Shown here piece after piece: positions 37,163 through 46,556 of a stretch of DNA of 64,000 nt. Location of the stretch: contig NC_007498.2 of the NCBI RefSeq assembly GCF_000012885.1, forward strand, positions 3,132,001 to 3,196,000, given 5' to 3'. Numbering within the stretch: the stretch's first letter is position 1; every line of letters starts with the position of its first letter. A program made the translations under genes and the position numbers. The stretch is from Syntrophotalea carbinolica DSM 2380 (lineage in GTDB: Bacteria > Desulfobacterota > Desulfuromonadia > Desulfuromonadales > Syntrophotaleaceae). Under the pieces are notes generated by a model that was given only the letters and a program-made list of their open reading frames with translations, was not told where the DNA came from and ran no database searches.

Positions 37163-39504
37163 ACCCATCCGATTGCCGGAACTATCTGCAGCGGCTTGCC
37201 GCCCGGGACAGGTTTTTGAGCACCGTGGATCAGCAACCGCAACTCGATGCCCTGATGCGGGATCTGTCCGCCGCCATCGACGAGGCCCTTGCCCAGGGCC
37301 ATACCGACCTGGCCGCCATCGACGAAAGCCTGGACAACGAACTGCTGGAGGTTGCCGGCAACCTCGCCAGCAGCAGGGAGCTGCTGACCAGGGCTTTCGA
37401 GCAGGTACGCAGCGCCTCCCCTTTGCAAAGCGAAGACCTCGTCCAGCTATCACGCACCATCGAAGCGCGCATCTTATGGTTGTATGACCGGGTGCGGGTA
37501 CGCCAGGAACGCAGTTTGAATCAGGTCCGTCCCCAAAATCGGTCCTGGAACAAAATTTTGCAGCACGTTGCCGAGGCCATAGATCATGCTTTACGCAACC
37601 AACCGGAAGAACTGACGCTGATCCGCGACCGCCAGCAGCAGCAGGAACCAGGGGGCCGAAGTATCTGGCAGATCGAAGCCCCCCCCCTGATACAAACCGC
37701 ATGTACCGGCAGTTCCCGCCTGACAACGCGCCTGACATTTGCACGCTTGCGTTATCGACTGGGTCGGCGTTACCAGATCCTGCAGCCGGTGGTACAGGAC
37801 GCTTTTACCCGACACCGCCCCGCCATGCTGCAGCCGGATCAAAAACCGCTCGAGGGGGACTATGTTCAGCGTCACGAGCAGGTTAGCCATGATTTTTCCG
37901 ATATGTGGCGGGGGCTGCGCTTCAATCTCGAAACGGCGGCTGAAGACTGTCATCGGCTTGCCGCCCAGGCTGCAGGCGACACGGTGGATTCCGGCCAACT
38001 CCAGCAGCAACTCACCGAAACAGGCAAACTGGTGACGGAGGTCCTGGAACGCACCGAACAGCAACTTGCGCCTCTTGCCGATCCCCTCAAAGAGCTGTCA
38101 CACCAACTGTTGGAAAGACTCGAGAACGAATGCAGGGAAATGCTGGATCTTATCCCTAAAGATCTGCAGCGGGTGTTAAGCCGGGGGGAACGCCTGACGC
38201 ATAAACGCCGCCGTCTTCTGCGCACATGGCGACGCAACTATACGCAGTTCCGAAAAGACCTGCAGCCCCTCATGGCGCGTCTTGATCTTATGTGGCAGTT
38301 CCTTGTTCAAGGAATCATGGGGTTACGCCCCGGTGGGGACAAAATTGCCAAAAGCGAATCCATGCTGCGCAGCATCGCTGACCTGCCGACTCCGGAAGCC
38401 ATCCTGCAGCGAGCTGGCGAACTGCCGCCGGTATGTCGCCGGATGTTCACCAGTGGCGCCCTTAAAAATCGCGAATTCATGATCGGCAAAAATAAAGATC
38501 TCGATACCCTGCGCGAGCTGTTCAAGCGGTGGCAGGAAGGGCTTCTGTGCAGCATCGCGGTAACCGGACCCGACGGCAGTGGCAAGACCTCTCTGGTCAA
38601 TTGTTTTCAAAGCGAATTGGGTACACAGTGGCCGGTATTGCGCTTTTCCATCGACAGCCGGCTTACGAACGAACCCCAATTATTAGAAGCCTGCCGGCAA
38701 TGGTTGGAACTGGCAGAACCTCCCGCCGATCTGGATGCCGTGGAAGCGTATCTCAACAATCTGCCGCGCGGTGTCATCATCGTGGAAAATCTTCATAATC
38801 TGCTGCTGCGCACCGTCGGTGGTCTGGATGTCGCGCGGGCCTTTTTGCGGCTGGTTCTGGCCAGCCGTCACCGTCAGCTGTGGGTGGTAACGGTTCGAAA
38901 ATACCCCTGGCATCGCATGCGCTACCTGCTCACCATGGATCGCTACTTCACGCACCAGGTACATACCCTGTTCAACAGTCAGTCCGAAATCCGTGATGCG
39001 TTGCTGCTGCGCGTACACACCAGCAGTTATCCTGTAACCTTCCTTAATGGCCAGGAAGAGGCTATCAGCCAAAAACCGGCCACCGGCAAAGACGAGCAGA
39101 CCAGCCGGCAGGATCGGTTTTTTGCCGATCTGTTTGCCGCCACCCGCGGCAACATGCAAGCAGCCCTCTATTACTGGCTGATGAATCTGGAATACGATGA
39201 ACAGCAACAAACTTTACTGGTAAGCCCCATGGGCAAAATCGATTACGGTCCGCTGCGCTCCCTCGATCGCGCTCAGCTTTACGCCCTGGCCGAAGTCATT
39301 GCCCACGGGGGGCTGAGCATCTCCGAACATGCCACTATTTTCGGCGGCAGTTCACTGCAAAGTCGCATGCTTTTGGACCATCTGGCCCAACTCAACCTGT
39401 TGCAGTATCCGCATGAACAGAACCCGACAGCAGCCTATCAGCTCAACCCGCTGTTTTTTGCACCGATTACTTCCTTATTGGAATCCCGCAACATCATCCA
39501 ATAG
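37159..39504 (+). CDS. Large P-loop ATPase of unknown function
   Basis: Started at the GTG that overlaps the corA stop (781 residues, ATP-binding type). The first 450 residues are almost entirely helical and charged, with coiled-coil-like stretches. A P-loop ATPase domain follows: Walker A GPDGSGKT near residue 470 and a Walker B-like strand GVIIVENLH near 538, in which Glu-Asn replaces Asp-Glu. Next comes LWVVTVRKYPWHRMRYL and a winged-helix-like end (AEVIAHGGLSISEHATIF). There is no membrane segment. This resembles AAA_16/STAND-type ATPases but I do not recognise a family. It is locked between corA and mscS (15-bp gap), suggesting a role linked to ion or osmotic control. Confidence 0.85.
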   Translation: MNPSDCRNYLQRLAARDRFLSTVDQQPQLDALMRDLSAAIDEALAQGHTDLAAIDESLDNELLEVAGNLASSRELLTRAFEQVRSASPLQSEDLVQLSRTIEARILWLYDRVRVRQERSLNQVRPQNRSWNKILQHVAEAIDHALRNQPEELTLIRDRQQQQEPGGRSIWQIEAPPLIQTACTGSSRLTTRLTFARLRYRLGRRYQILQPVVQDAFTRHRPAMLQPDQKPLEGDYVQRHEQVSHDFSDMWRGLRFNLETAAEDCHRLAAQAAGDTVDSGQLQQQLTETGKLVTEVLERTEQQLAPLADPLKELSHQLLERLENECREMLDLIPKDLQRVLSRGERLTHKRRRLLRTWRRNYTQFRKDLQPLMARLDLMWQFLVQGIMGLRPGGDKIAKSESMLRSIADLPTPEAILQRAGELPPVCRRMFTSGALKNREFMIGKNKDLDTLRELFKRWQEGLLCSIAVTGPDGSGKTSLVNCFQSELGTQWPVLRFSIDSRLTNEPQLLEACRQWLELAEPPADLDAVEAYLNNLPRGVIIVENLHNLLLRTVGGLDVARAFLRLVLASRHRQLWVVTVRKYPWHRMRYLLTMDRYFTHQVHTLFNSQSEIRDALLLRVHTSSYPVTFLNGQEEAISQKPATGKDEQTSRQDRFFADLFAATRGNMQAALYYWLMNLEYDEQQQTLLVSPMGKIDYGPLRSLDRAQLYALAEVIAHGGLSISEHATIFGGSSLQSRMLLDHLAQLNLLQYPHEQNPTAAYQLNPLFFAPITSLLESRNIIQ

Positions 39505-39519
39505 TGCCGTGAGGATGCG

Positions 39520-40332
39520 ATGAACGACCTACAACTGCCGGAGCTGCCGCAATTTATCGAGCAATACCTGTCTCGGGAGCGATTGCTGTGGATCCTGCTG
39601 GTTATCATACTGACTGCCGCTGGCTTATGGCTGACACGGCGTCTTCTGCAAAGCCTGGCAAATCGTTTCAGCCGTCACCGGCTGCTGATATCCGGGCTTT
39701 ATCCGGTGCTGCGGCTCCTGGCCTGGATCGGAGCTTTAGCCTATATCCTTTTCGTGATTATTCACCCTCCCCTCAACACCCTGCTGGCCATATCCGCCTC
39801 TGCCGGCCTGGCCATCGGCCTTGGCGCCCAGGACCTGGTCAGAAATATCCTTGCCGGCATCCTCATCCTGTTTGAGCGGCCCTTTCATGTCGGCGACATG
39901 ATCGAGGTAGGCGAACATTACGGCGAAGTCGTCAATATCGGGCTGCGGGCGGTTCAGATACGCACCTTTGAAGACTCGATAGTCACCTTTCCCAACAGCC
40001 TGGTGCAGACCGGCGCAGTCAGCAACGCCAATGCAGGACAGTTAAACGAAATGGTGGTGGTACATTTTCACCTGCCGTCTTCGGTACCTATCGCTCCGGT
40101 CAGACAGATCGCCTGGGAAGCTGCGGCCTGTTCCCCCTATGTTCAGCTGGACAAGCCGATCACGGTACTGGTGGAGGACCATTTCGATTTCACCTTTCTG
40201 ACGCGCTTCACCATCAAGGCCTACGTGCACGAAATCCGTCTGGAGAGGGTGCTGGCCAGCGATATTTCCGAGCGCATCAAAACCGCCCTGCAGGAGCGCG
40301 GATGGGTAACGGATCCCCGTGCCGAGGGCTAG
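39520..40332 (+). CDS. Small-conductance mechanosensitive channel (MscS family)
   Basis: The 270-residue protein has three hydrophobic helices (about 24-41, 62-83 and the pore helix 85-115). The pore helix carries the Gly/Ala-rich ISASAGLAIGLGAQDLVRN of MscS, followed by the beta domain ILFERPFHVGDMIEVGEHYG and FPNSLV. MscS channels open under membrane tension and release solutes in hypo-osmotic shock. GAGGATGCG precedes the ATG. It is the third gene of the corA-ATPase-mscS-phr-MBL operon. Confidence 0.95.
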   Translation: MNDLQLPELPQFIEQYLSRERLLWILLVIILTAAGLWLTRRLLQSLANRFSRHRLLISGLYPVLRLLAWIGALAYILFVIIHPPLNTLLAISASAGLAIGLGAQDLVRNILAGILILFERPFHVGDMIEVGEHYGEVVNIGLRAVQIRTFEDSIVTFPNSLVQTGAVSNANAGQLNEMVVVHFHLPSSVPIAPVRQIAWEAAACSPYVQLDKPITVLVEDHFDFTFLTRFTIKAYVHEIRLERVLASDISERIKTALQERGWVTDPRAEG

Positions 40333-40344
40333 GAGACTCGTAGC

Positions 40345-41817
40345 ATGCCGAGTTCTGACGATATACGCATCGAAGTCCTTATACGTCGTCCACCCCGGGC
40401 AGACGGTCGCTATATCCTCTACTGGATGAACGCCACGCGCCGTTTAAGCTGGAATTTTGCCTTACAGCGGGCCTTGTCATGGGCCAGGAAACTGGATCGC
40501 CCTTTGCTGGTGGTGGAAACCTTGCCCTGCGACCATCCCCACGCCAATCTGCGCCATCACGCTTTTGCCCTTGACGGCATGGCCGATAACGCCCGTTACA
40601 TGGCCGACCATCCAGCGACTTACTATCCGTTTGTCGAGGATCAGCCCGGTCAAAACATCGAACTCATCGCCGCTCTCGCCAAGCATGCCTGCGTGGTCCT
40701 CTGCGATCTGCGCCCCTTGCGCGAATCGCTCGGCGAAACGGAACAACTGGCGGGCAGGCTAAGTGGGCGACTGGAGCGTGTCGACAGCAACGGCATACTG
40801 CCCTTACTGGCTGCCGACCGCGAATTCACCACCGCCTATAGCCTGCGGCGCTTTTTACAACGGCATCTGCTGCCGCACCTGCTGAACATGCCGCTGCCGG
40901 AACCCCTGGCCGAACATACCCTGCCTCCGTGCCCTGCCGTGCCGAGTGCCATTCGAAAACGCTGGCCGGCCGCCGACCGCCAACTCCTTACGGAAGACCG
41001 CAGCCGCCTGCATAACCTGCCCATCGGCCAGAATACCCCAGCGGTGCCAACCAAAGGCGGTAGTGAAGCAGCCCGAAAGGCACTGGACCTGTTTTTGCGT
41101 GAACACCTCGACCTTTACGTTGCTCACCGCAACCAACCCCAACGGGACGTAACCAGCGGCCTGTCCCCTTATTTGCGCTGGGGGCACATATCAAGTCATG
41201 AAATCGTTCAGCGGTTGCTTGACCGGGAGGGCTGGCATCCATCCGACCTGGGGCTGGAAACACGGGGCCAGCGCAGCGGCTGGTGGGGCGTGGGCGCGGA
41301 TGCGGAAGCGTTTCTCGACCAACTGGTTACCTGGCGTGAACTCGGCCACCTGTTCTGTTTCAAGCGGCATGACTATGACCGAATGGAAAGCCTGCCTGCC
41401 TGGGCGCAAACCACCCTGCAGGACCATATGCAGGATCCCCGTCCCTACCTGTACAGTCTTGAGGAGTTTCAGGCCGGCCGGACCCACGATCCGCTGTGGA
41501 ACGCCGCGCAGATGCAACTGGTGAGGGAAGGTCGCCTGCATAACTACCTGCGCATGCTGTGGGGCAAGAAGATCCTGCAGTGGAGCCCCACCCCTGAGCT
41601 GGCATTAGCCACCATGATCGAACTCAACGACCGTTTCGCCCTGGATGGTTGTGACCCCAACTCGTACAGCGGCATAGGCTGGGTGTTGGGACGCTTTGAC
41701 CGGGCATGGGGTCCGCAGCGCCCCGTTTTCGGCAAGATTCGTTACATGAGTTCGCGCAACACCGCACGCAAGGTGGCCGTGGATAAATACATCGCACGTT
41801 ATACGCCATGCAGCTGA
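40345..41817 (+). CDS. phr: Deoxyribodipyrimidine photolyase, class II-like
   Basis: Photolyase splits UV-induced pyrimidine dimers using light and FAD. The 490-residue protein begins with a Rossmann domain (GRYILYWMNATRRLSWNFAL; the YWM start is typical of class II) and has a C-terminal FAD domain with LSPYLRWGHIS, GWWGVGADAEAFLDQLVTWREL and LDGCDPNSYSGIGWVLGRFD. GGAGACTCGTAGC precedes the ATG. In an anaerobe a photolyase is of interest but not rare. It sits after mscS (12 bp), and the next gene overlaps its end by 10 bp. Confidence 0.92.
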   Translation: MPSSDDIRIEVLIRRPPRADGRYILYWMNATRRLSWNFALQRALSWARKLDRPLLVVETLPCDHPHANLRHHAFALDGMADNARYMADHPATYYPFVEDQPGQNIELIAALAKHACVVLCDLRPLRESLGETEQLAGRLSGRLERVDSNGILPLLAADREFTTAYSLRRFLQRHLLPHLLNMPLPEPLAEHTLPPCPAVPSAIRKRWPAADRQLLTEDRSRLHNLPIGQNTPAVPTKGGSEAARKALDLFLREHLDLYVAHRNQPQRDVTSGLSPYLRWGHISSHEIVQRLLDREGWHPSDLGLETRGQRSGWWGVGADAEAFLDQLVTWRELGHLFCFKRHDYDRMESLPAWAQTTLQDHMQDPRPYLYSLEEFQAGRTHDPLWNAAQMQLVREGRLHNYLRMLWGKKILQWSPTPELALATMIELNDRFALDGCDPNSYSGIGWVLGRFDRAWGPQRPVFGKIRYMSSRNTARKVAVDKYIARYTPCS

Positions 41818-42527
41818 CCTTTCACGGCACCCTCAGCTCCATCGCCAACGGCAATACCCGACATGCCCGCCAGAGTTTGCTGGAAATCGCCTACGGTGGC
41901 CGCCGCCTGCTCATCGACTGCGGACGGGATTGGCTGGGAGGTCTGCCGATTATCGACCCTGTGGCCCTGTTGTTGACCCATGCCCATGACGACCATAGTG
42001 GCGGACTGGCTTGCGGGGCTCCCTGCCCGGTCTATGCCGCGGCTTCCACCTGGGAAAAAATCGCCGACTTTCCGCTACACCAAAAGGTGTGTGTCCCCCT
42101 GCAGCAACCCTTTTATATCGCTGGTATCCGCATCGAAGCCTTCGCCCTGCAACACTCCCCCCGTGCGCCAGCCGTCGGCTACCGCATCCAGGCGGGGCGC
42201 AGCGTCGTATTTTACTGTCCCGATGTCGCGCGCATTCCTTCACAACGTCAGGCACTGCAAGGTGTGCAGCTCTATATTGGCGACGGCGCCGCGTATCGGC
42301 AATCCCTGCTGCGGGTTGAAGATGGCAGGCTATGTGGACATGCGCCGCTATCGGCTCAACTGCAGTGGTGTGCCGAAGCTAAAATCCCGCGCATGCTGGC
42401 CACTCACTGCGGTGCAGAGATCATCGCCAACGAAAACCAGATAACACGCCAGCTGCAAACCCGGGCACACAGGCTCGGCATCCAGGCTGGTATCGCCCAC
42501 GACGGTATGCTCTTGAAGTTGCCCTGA
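41808..42527 (+). CDS. MBL-fold metallohydrolase
   Basis: The 239-residue protein has a metallo-beta-lactamase fold: LLIDCGRDWLG, the metal motif THAHDDHSGG, then a late His region (LATHCGAEIIA). It resembles the PhnP/RNase Z-like branch of small MBL hydrolases in its start (MQLTFHGTLSSIANGN), but the substrate is unknown. Its ATG lies inside the last codons of the photolyase gene, so it is translationally coupled. It ends the operon before a terminator. Confidence 0.88.
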   Translation: MQLTFHGTLSSIANGNTRHARQSLLEIAYGGRRLLIDCGRDWLGGLPIIDPVALLLTHAHDDHSGGLACGAPCPVYAAASTWEKIADFPLHQKVCVPLQQPFYIAGIRIEAFALQHSPRAPAVGYRIQAGRSVVFYCPDVARIPSQRQALQGVQLYIGDGAAYRQSLLRVEDGRLCGHAPLSAQLQWCAEAKIPRMLATHCGAEIIANENQITRQLQTRAHRLGIQAGIAHDGMLLKLP

Positions 42528-42605
42528 TAGCTGCATGCCTTGTGATCCGAGCCGTTTTACTTCCGGCGTTCTAGTACAAAAGACCAACGATCCATGACGC
42601 ACCAT

Positions 42606-42639
42606 AAAAAAACGGCGCTGCATGTAGCCAGCGCCGTTT
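42606..42639. terminator. Bidirectional terminator between converging genes
   Basis: AAACGGCGCTG (42610-42620) / CAGCGCCGTTT (42629-42639), 11 bp with an 8-nt loop. A TAAAAAAA stretch gives a T7 tail on the minus strand; on the plus strand only T3. It serves the sigma-54 activator mainly. Confidence 0.85.
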
Positions 42640-42662
42640 AAAGTGTATCCACTTGGTCTTTT

Positions 42663-44066
42663 TTACATAAACCCGAATTTTTTCATGCGATAGCGAAAAG
42701 CATCGATCCCCAGGCGCAGCAGCTTGGCAGCCTGGGTCTGATTACCCTGGGCCATTTCAAGCGCCTGGCGAATCAGTTCCCGTTCGATATCCTCGATATC
42801 GACGCCCTCGGGCGGAAGCTGGAAATTGAGAGGTCCGATGTTGTCGCCCACCGATTGCGCCACCAGCTCACGAGGCAGGTTTTCCACCAGCAACTGCTCC
42901 TCGCACTCGAGAATCACAGAGCGCTCGATGACATTTCGCAACTCGCGGATATTGCCGGGCCAGGAGTATTCCAGCAGAATCTTCTGGGCCATGCGGGAAA
43001 TCCCGCGCACCTTTTTATTGAATTCCCGGTTGAACTGACGAATAAAGAACTCGGCCAGAGGCAATATATCGTCACGCCGCTCGCGCAGCGGCGGAATCTG
43101 CACGGGGATAACACCGATACGGTAGTACAGATCGGGGCGGAAGGATTTGTCTTCCATGGCTTTGTGCAAATCCCGGTTGGTGGCCGAAACGATGCGCACA
43201 TCCACCTTAATATCCCGTGTGCCGCCTACCCGCCGGAAGGTGCGTTCTTCAAGCACACGCAGCAACTTGGCCTGCATGGCCGGGTCCATATCGCCAATTT
43301 CATCGAGGAACACGGTGCCGCCGTCGGCCAGCTCAAACAGGCCCTTTTTCACATTCTTGGCGTCGGTAAAGGCCCCCTTCTCATGCCCCATCAGTTCACT
43401 TTCGAGCAACGTCTGGGGCACGGCGGCACAGTTGATGGCCATAAACGGCTGAGAAGCCCGGGCACTCTGATAATGGATGGCACGGGCCACCAGTTCCTTG
43501 CCGGTTCCGCTTTCTCCCTGGATAAAAACCGTGGCGGCATCGCTACTGGCGATCTTGTCCACCATTTCCAGCACCTGCCCCATTTCCCGGCTGCAGGCGA
43601 CAATGGAAGGCTGATCGTAACACCCGCCCTTCTGACTGCGCAGACAGGCCAATTCCTTGCGCAAGCGAATGTTCTCCAGCGTACGCTGCACCACGGCCGC
43701 CAGTTCCTCGGCGGATATCGGTTTACGCAGATAATCGCCGGGGCCGTTGAGCAAGGTGGTCACGGCCTGTTCGGATAGCTCCCTGCCAGTAACCACCACC
43801 ACCGGACAAGCATCACCGAGGTCGCTGACCTGCTCGAAAACATGCCAGCCATCCGTATCGGGCAACTGCAGATCGAGGATCACCAACTCCGGCGTTTTTC
43901 GGGCCAGGCTTTCGAAAGCCGCTTTGCCGGTACAGAGCTTTTCGACATGATGCCCCTGGTCACTGAGCATCTGCTCCAAGGCCTTTGCCAGAGTCTGATC
44001 AGCATCTACAATCAGGATGTTTGTAGGATGTTCCAACAGATCTTCTCGTCTTGGTAAGAGGCTCAA
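42663..44066 (-). CDS. NtrC-family sigma-54 response regulator
   Basis: The 467 residues hold a receiver domain (phospho-acceptor Asp65 in LVILDLQLPD), a sigma-54 AAA+ domain with Walker A GESGTGKE (184-191) and Walker B DGGTVFLDEIGDMD, and a Fis-type HTH at the C-terminus (AQGNQTQAAKLLRLGIDAFRYRM). The usual GAFTGA loop that touches sigma-54 reads GAFTDA (231-236), a variant also seen in other activators. The start is uncertain: TTG at 44066 lacks a ribosome binding site. It follows the transketolase pair with only a 4-bp gap, so they may share a transcript. No cognate kinase gene lies next to it. Confidence 0.92.
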   Translation of the reverse strand: MSLLPRREDLLEHPTNILIVDADQTLAKALEQMLSDQGHHVEKLCTGKAAFESLARKTPELVILDLQLPDTDGWHVFEQVSDLGDACPVVVVTGRELSEQAVTTLLNGPGDYLRKPISAEELAAVVQRTLENIRLRKELACLRSQKGGCYDQPSIVACSREMGQVLEMVDKIASSDAATVFIQGESGTGKELVARAIHYQSARASQPFMAINCAAVPQTLLESELMGHEKGAFTDAKNVKKGLFELADGGTVFLDEIGDMDPAMQAKLLRVLEERTFRRVGGTRDIKVDVRIVSATNRDLHKAMEDKSFRPDLYYRIGVIPVQIPPLRERRDDILPLAEFFIRQFNREFNKKVRGISRMAQKILLEYSWPGNIRELRNVIERSVILECEEQLLVENLPRELVAQSVGDNIGPLNFQLPPEGVDIEDIERELIRQALEMAQGNQTQAAKLLRLGIDAFRYRMKKFGFM

Positions 44067-44070
44067 TAAA

Positions 44071-45006
44071 TCAGCGGATTTTACGCGTCAGCACACGTTC
44101 GGCGGACTCCACCAATTTGTCGGCGGTCAACCCGTAGTGTTCCAGCAGTTTGCCGGCAGGACCGGACTGACCGAAAACATCACGCATGCCGACTCTCTCG
44201 ACGGGTACCGGACAACCTTCGGCCAAAGCCTCACACACCGCGCCGCCGAGCCCGCCGATCACCGAATGTTCTTCGGCGGTAACGATGGCTCCGGTTTCCC
44301 GGGCAGCGTTAAGTACCAGTTCCGTATCGAGGGGCTTGATGCTGCCCATGTGCAGGACCCGCGCCTCGATACCTTTGTCGGCCAGGGCCTGCGCCGCTTC
44401 CAACGCCATGGCGGTCATCAGACCGGTGCCGATAAAAGTAACATCCTTGCCTTCCCTGAGGGTCACGCCGCGGCCAATTTCAAAGGCACAGTCCTGAGGA
44501 AAAACAACCGGCACCTTGCCGCGCCCCAGGCGAATGTAAACCGGTCCGTCAAACGCCGCGGCTGCGCGAATGGCGGCGGCCGTTTCGGGGCCATCGGCCG
44601 GGCACAGTACGGTCATGTTGGGAAGGGATCGCATAATGGCGAGATCCTCTATCGACTGATGGGAACCGCCATCTTCGCCGACAGTGATGCCGCCGTGGGT
44701 GGCGACGACCTTGACATTCATGCGCGGATAAGCCAGCGACTGGCGAATCTGCTCAAAAGCCCGTCCGGCGGCAAATACCGCGAAGGTCGACGCAAAGGGG
44801 ATCAATCCTCCGGCAGCCATACCGGCAGCCATGCCGACCATATTGGCTTCGGCGATGCCGGCGTTGAAAAACCGCTCCGGGAATTCCTTGCCGAACTGAG
44901 CTGTTTTGGTCGATCCGGACAGGTCGGCGTCCAGGGCAACGATTTTAGGGTTCTGACGACCAAGCTCCAACAGGGCCTGACCATATGCATCTCTGGTTGC
45001 AATCAT
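44071..45006 (-). CDS. Transketolase, C-terminal subunit
   Basis: The 311-residue protein equals the pyrimidine-binding and C-terminal half of transketolase: IVALDADLSGSTKT, RFFNAGIAEANMVGMAAGMA (thiamine Glu), GGITVGEDGGSHQSIEDLA and TAEEHSVIGGLGGAV. Together with the N-terminal subunit at 45111-45932 it forms a split transketolase, a known arrangement in anaerobes and archaea. It transfers two-carbon ketol units in the non-oxidative pentose phosphate pathway. The two genes are 104 bp apart. Confidence 0.93.
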   Translation of the reverse strand: MIATRDAYGQALLELGRQNPKIVALDADLSGSTKTAQFGKEFPERFFNAGIAEANMVGMAAGMAAGGLIPFASTFAVFAAGRAFEQIRQSLAYPRMNVKVVATHGGITVGEDGGSHQSIEDLAIMRSLPNMTVLCPADGPETAAAIRAAAAFDGPVYIRLGRGKVPVVFPQDCAFEIGRGVTLREGKDVTFIGTGLMTAMALEAAQALADKGIEARVLHMGSIKPLDTELVLNAARETGAIVTAEEHSVIGGLGGAVCEALAEGCPVPVERVGMRDVFGQSGPAGKLLEHYGLTADKLVESAERVLTRKIR

Positions 45007-45110
45007 GATCTATTTCGCTTTCTGTTAAACCATCTAGCGGGCAAAATATCGGCTAATTGAATTGTCGATGGGGTTCATCCGGCAAAACCTGCCTGCCGGC
45101 TGAAAACCAC

Positions 45111-45932
45111 CTACGCGCCCAGCACCTGAAGAGCCACCTGCAGCTCCTCGTCACTCGGGGCAACGCCATGATATTTGGCTTTATTTTCAAAAATCGATAC
45201 GCCTTTTCCTTTAACGGTCTTGGCGACGATGACGGTCGGGCGGTCAGACACCTCGGCAGCGGCAAAGGCCTGGCCCAGGGAAGCGACATCGTGCCCGTCC
45301 GCTTCAATGACATGCATGTTGAAGGCAGCAAATTTGGCCGCAACAGGTCCGACGTTCATGACATCTTCGGTAAAGCCGTCGATCTGCAGACCGTTGCAAT
45401 CGACCACAATGCACAGATTGGACAGTCCGTAATGGGCGGCGCTCATGGTGGCCTCCCAGATCTGCCCTTCCTGCAATTCACCGTCACCAAGCAGGGCATA
45501 GACACGCGTATCGCGCCCGGCGACCTTGTTGGCCATGGCCAGCCCTACCGCCTGGGAAAGGCCCTGGCCCAGAGAACCGGTACAGACTTCGACACCGGGG
45601 GTTTTTCGCATATCCGGATGCCCCTGAAGATGGCTACCGAGCTGCCGCAAAGTGGCGAGATCTTCCTTAGGGAAATAACCGGCCCGCGCCAGGCAGGCAT
45701 AGAGCGCCGGCGCCGCATGCCCTTTGGACAAAACGAAACGGTCGCGTTCCGCCCAGTCGGGACGGGAGGCATCGTGTTTCATCTGCTGAAAAAAGAGAAC
45801 GGTCATGATATCGATGGCCGACAGGCTGCCCCCGGTATGGCCGGATTGGGACTGGTGGAGCATTTTCAGAATGTCCACCCGCAACTCCCGAGCAGTCTGC
45901 TCGAGCTTTTGAACGGCTTGTTCGCTCAACAT
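45111..45932 (-). CDS. Transketolase, N-terminal subunit
   Basis: The 273-residue protein carries the thiamine-diphosphate-binding half: GHTGGSLSAIDIMTVLFF, LSKGHAAPALYACLA, GSLGQGLSQAVGLA and the GDGELQEGQIWEA thiamine motif. I start at MLSEQAVQKLEQ; AGGAAA lies about 10 nt before it, and the 24-residue upstream extension has no family similarity. It works with the C-terminal half encoded next. Confidence 0.93.
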   Translation of the reverse strand: MLSEQAVQKLEQTARELRVDILKMLHQSQSGHTGGSLSAIDIMTVLFFQQMKHDASRPDWAERDRFVLSKGHAAPALYACLARAGYFPKEDLATLRQLGSHLQGHPDMRKTPGVEVCTGSLGQGLSQAVGLAMANKVAGRDTRVYALLGDGELQEGQIWEATMSAAHYGLSNLCIVVDCNGLQIDGFTEDVMNVGPVAAKFAAFNMHVIEADGHDVASLGQAFAAAEVSDRPTVIVAKTVKGKGVSIFENKAKYHGVAPSDEELQVALQVLGA

Positions 45933-46021
45933 TGTTACTTGCTTTCCTTTCGTGAATAAAAATCGGTCCCGTCCCCTGGCGCGAATAACGGCACAGGCCG
46001 CCACCGATAAGGGACAGGCGA

Positions 46022-46468
46022 TTACGCTTTGCTATAACGGGGGTCGTTGCCAGCCAGATAAGCAAACACCAGCTCATCGAGCGTACCGGCCTCCGACAGC
46101 GCCGCATCGGCCGCGGAATCGGCCACCTGTTGATTTTGTTTTGAAATCCCTGAAGCGCCGGGAGGAGTACTGGAAGGGGCGTCGGGTTGTGATTCGGGCT
46201 CCGCGGAAAAGCCGGCTTTGGCGTCAAAGCTTCCGGTCCGCAAGCGGTTCAGCATCTCTTTATGCTGAACCTTCATGCGTTCCTCGACCTGCGGCCGATA
46301 ATTTTCAGTGCCAAGAAGATCCGCATACGTGGTTTTGCAGGATCCCAGGATCGTGCCGCCCTCATACAGCAGGGTCACGATCTGAGGATTTTTTGGGCCC
46401 CCGTCCTCGGTCTGGACATGGAACACCCGTCCTTTGTAGCGAACATTATGATTAAATCCGCCTACCAT
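46022..46468 (-). CDS. Hypothetical protein (148 residues)
   Basis: Started at MVGGFNHNVRYKGRVFHVQT because GAGGAAATC precedes this ATG. The first 80 residues look ordered (HVQTEDGG, PQIVTLLYEGGTIL, CKTTYADLL). The rest is low-complexity and ends with a short helical piece (LDELVFAYLAGNDPRY). I recall similar 'N-H-N-V-R-Y' proteins in deltaproteobacteria but no function. It lies between metH and the transketolase genes on the same strand. Confidence 0.7.
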   Translation of the reverse strand: MVGGFNHNVRYKGRVFHVQTEDGGPKNPQIVTLLYEGGTILGSCKTTYADLLGTENYRPQVEERMKVQHKEMLNRLRTGSFDAKAGFSAEPESQPDAPSSTPPGASGISKQNQQVADSAADAALSEAGTLDELVFAYLAGNDPRYSKA

Positions 46469-46556
46469 GATTTCCTCGCATATAAGTCCGAGTCGGAACA
46501 AAGGCCGCTTATAGTTATCACAGCCGCTGAGTGGGTGCAATAGTCATGAAGTCGAA

